From NCBI GenBank assembly GCA_016342685.1, contig JAEINU010000004.1:1-64000 (forward strand): DNA of 64,000 nucleotides. The letters are read 5' to 3'. This document shows, piece after piece, positions 62,863 to 64,000 of this stretch. The translations under genes were made by a program, and so were the position numbers. The DNA is from Bacteroidales bacterium. Its GTDB lineage: Bacteria; Bacteroidota; Bacteroidia; Bacteroidales; UBA12077. A model generated the notes under the pieces. It saw only the letters and a program-made list of their open reading frames with translations, searched no databases and was not told the origin of the DNA. Positions within the stretch are counted from its first letter, which is position 1. Every line of letters starts with the position of its first letter.

Positions 62863-63613
62863 ATTTATCTATCCACTCTTTAAAACTCTTAACCCTCTCT
62901 CTACTTACTACAATGTCTTGATTTTCGTTCCATTTACTAATTTTTAATTCCAATCGGCTAGTCGAATAACTTATAACATCATTAATAGAATCAATATTTA
63001 CAATAAAATTTCTGTTAACTCTAAAAAATTTCTCGGGATTTATTAAATCTTCAAGCTGACCCAAAGAATAATCAACAGCTATATTTCTTCCATCAGAAGT
63101 AAAAATAAATACATTTCGCTCGCAGATATAAAAACAATTTATATCGCTTGTTAATATTGATTTATAGTGCAATCCCACTTTTATGAAAAATCGTTCTTTG
63201 AATTTTTTACTAATATTCCTTACCAGATTATCTAAAACCTGCGTATAATTGGTTTGCTTAAATAGCGTATTGTATTTTTTTATAGCTCGTTGTAGATCTT
63301 CATGTTTAAATGGTTTCAGCAAATAATCAATGCTGTTAACTTTAAAAGCTTCAATCGCATATTCGTTAAAGGCTGTTGTAAATATTATGGGTTTTTGGAT
63401 ATTGATAGATTCAAAAATTTCAAAACAAACACCATCATTTAATTGAATATCCATAAAGATTAAATCTGGGTGAGAATTTGAATTAAACCAGTTAATTGAA
63501 TCTTCAACTGTTTCCAATATCTCAATTATTTCAATCTCGGGATTTATTTCCTCAAGCAAAGCTATTAGCTTTTGCGCTGCCAATTTTTCATCTTCAATAA
63601 TTAGTGCTCTCAT
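62861..63613 (-). CDS. LytTR-family response regulator
   Basis: A 250-residue regulator. The receiver domain (about 1-120) has Glu7-Asp8-Glu9, phospho-acceptor Asp55 (LIFMDIQLNDG) and the conserved Lys of YLLKPF. The LytTR domain (about 145-245) shows KVGLHYKSILTSDINCFYIC, FFRVNRNFIVNIDSINDVI and IVVSRERVKSFKEWI. It overlaps the upstream LytS-like kinase by one base (TAATG). Targets unknown. Confidence 0.94.
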   Translation of the reverse strand: MRALIIEDEKLAAQKLIALLEEINPEIEIIEILETVEDSINWFNSNSHPDLIFMDIQLNDGVCFEIFESINIQKPIIFTTAFNEYAIEAFKVNSIDYLLKPFKHEDLQRAIKKYNTLFKQTNYTQVLDNLVRNISKKFKERFFIKVGLHYKSILTSDINCFYICERNVFIFTSDGRNIAVDYSLGQLEDLINPEKFFRVNRNFIVNIDSINDVISYSTSRLELKISKWNENQDIVVSRERVKSFKEWIDK

Positions 63614-64000
63614 TATTGCTTTTGTTTTATCGGAATAGAAACAATAAACTCATCTCTATTCTCACTTACAATTAATTCGCGATTTAAAATTAGTTTTATT
63701 CGTTCATTTAAATTCTTCAATCCTGTTTTAGACGAACTTTCCAAATTTGTTTTTTGTTGCAAATTATTACTAACAATTAAGCACTCAGAATCTTCGAATA
63801 TTTTAATCTTTAAGGGTGTATTTCGGGTTGCCGAATTATGCTTTAAGGCATTCTCTAATAAAACCTGCACAGATACCGGAACAATAAAATAATTCTCGGG
63901 GTTTTCTATTTTGATATCTAACAATATTTTCTCCTCGTCGCGAATTTTTTGCAACTCGAAATAATCTTTTACAAAATCTAATTCAGCATCCAGTGGAACA
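63613..64000 (-). CDS. LytS-like sensor histidine kinase, C-terminal part (cut by window edge)
   Basis: At least 128 codons are in frame to the window edge and continue beyond it. Visible are the tail of the His_kinase domain (PLDAELDFVKDYFELQKIRD) and the HATPase_c domain (PVSVQVLLENALKHNSAT, N box; the G-box region is short and poorly conserved, GLKNLNERIKLIL). This matches the LytS/YpdA-type kinases of LytTR systems. An apparent start at 63954 is an internal TTG and is not the true N-terminus. Confidence 0.9.
   Translation of the reverse strand, partial: VPLDAELDFVKDYFELQKIRDEEKILLDIKIENPENYFIVPVSVQVLLENALKHNSATRNTPLKIKIFEDSECLIVSNNLQQKTNLESSSKTGLKNLNERIKLILNRELIVSENRDEFIVSIPIKQKQ

Noticed and set aside
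63613-63954. A complete short kinase gene starting at 63954
   Set aside because: The start is an internal TTG; the frame stays open to the window edge with good LytS-like sequence, so the gene is only cut by the window.
1-64000. CRISPR array, prophage, integron or toxin-antitoxin system
   Set aside because: No regularly spaced repeats, integrase, phage or toxin-like genes were found on either strand.

Overview
The window looks like chromosome from a Bacteroidota bacterium, probably a marine, facultatively or strictly anaerobic member of Bacteroidia near Marinifilaceae/Marinilabiliales (the family-level guess is inference). Supporting signs: AT-rich DNA; six secreted proteins ending in a type IX secretion (T9SS, Por) sorting domain; promoters of the Bacteroidota type (TTG at -33, TAnnTTTG at -7); the ileS - DksA-like - lspA gene order; MacB/FtsX-type permeases next to an NtrC-type two-component pair; and a four-subunit 2-oxoacid:ferredoxin oxidoreductase. 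No tRNA, rRNA, CRISPR array, prophage or transposase gene was seen. The only gene-free stretch above 300 bases is the first 396 bases.

Layout. 1-8.2 kb: a secreted papain-like protease with GEVED and fibronectin domains, divergent from a LytTR regulator that overlaps a large propeller/Y_Y_Y sensor kinase. 8.3-13.8 kb: creD, dnaG, a zinc-less class III sirtuin, and two small T9SS proteins, one almost nothing but a sorting domain. 13.9-18.7 kb: a four-gene envelope cluster of three different thioredoxin-fold exported proteins plus a DUF6029 protein. 18.9-26.5 kb: an outer-membrane barrel overlapping ubiX, comF, an HD hydrolase, DUF2147, a TetR regulator, and an operon of a PNPOx-like protein, an epimerase and RNase R. 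26.6-32 kb: an FtsX-like permease divergent from a sigma-54 activator and its kinase, with a large palindrome between them. 32.2-36.6 kb: the por operon (gamma-delta-alpha-beta) divergent from an Lrp regulator, then riboflavin synthase. 36.8-44.8 kb: an orphan PhoR-like kinase, ileS (type 2, GXHH signature), a DksA-like protein, lspA, a universal stress protein, RlpA and rhomboid. 45-52.8 kb: two tandem gingipain-like (C25) T9SS proteases. 53-56 kb: an MTH1187-type protein, an Ig-like lipoprotein and lgt. 56.3-61.8 kb: a heavy-metal RND pump fused to a TolC-like outer-membrane factor, followed by its adaptor. 61.9-64 kb: a coiled-coil membrane protein and a LytTR/LytS pair cut by the window edge.

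How the genes work together. The window is rich in envelope biology: lipoprotein maturation (lgt, lspA), T9SS cargo, redox-active exported proteins, metal efflux and five sensor kinases. The most interesting points are (1) the RND-TolC fusion with an internal segment that looks like a cleavable signal peptide, (2) a 41-bp nested palindrome upstream of a candidate sigma-54 promoter for the FtsX-like permease, (3) the thioredoxin-fold/DUF6029 cluster, (4) the GXHH isoleucyl-tRNA synthetase, and (5) the Lrp-por control region with two phased palindromes. Most genes are ordinary members of known families. I did not see a clearly new defence or mobile system. The thioredoxin/DUF6029 cluster and the fused efflux protein are the best candidates for poorly described biology.
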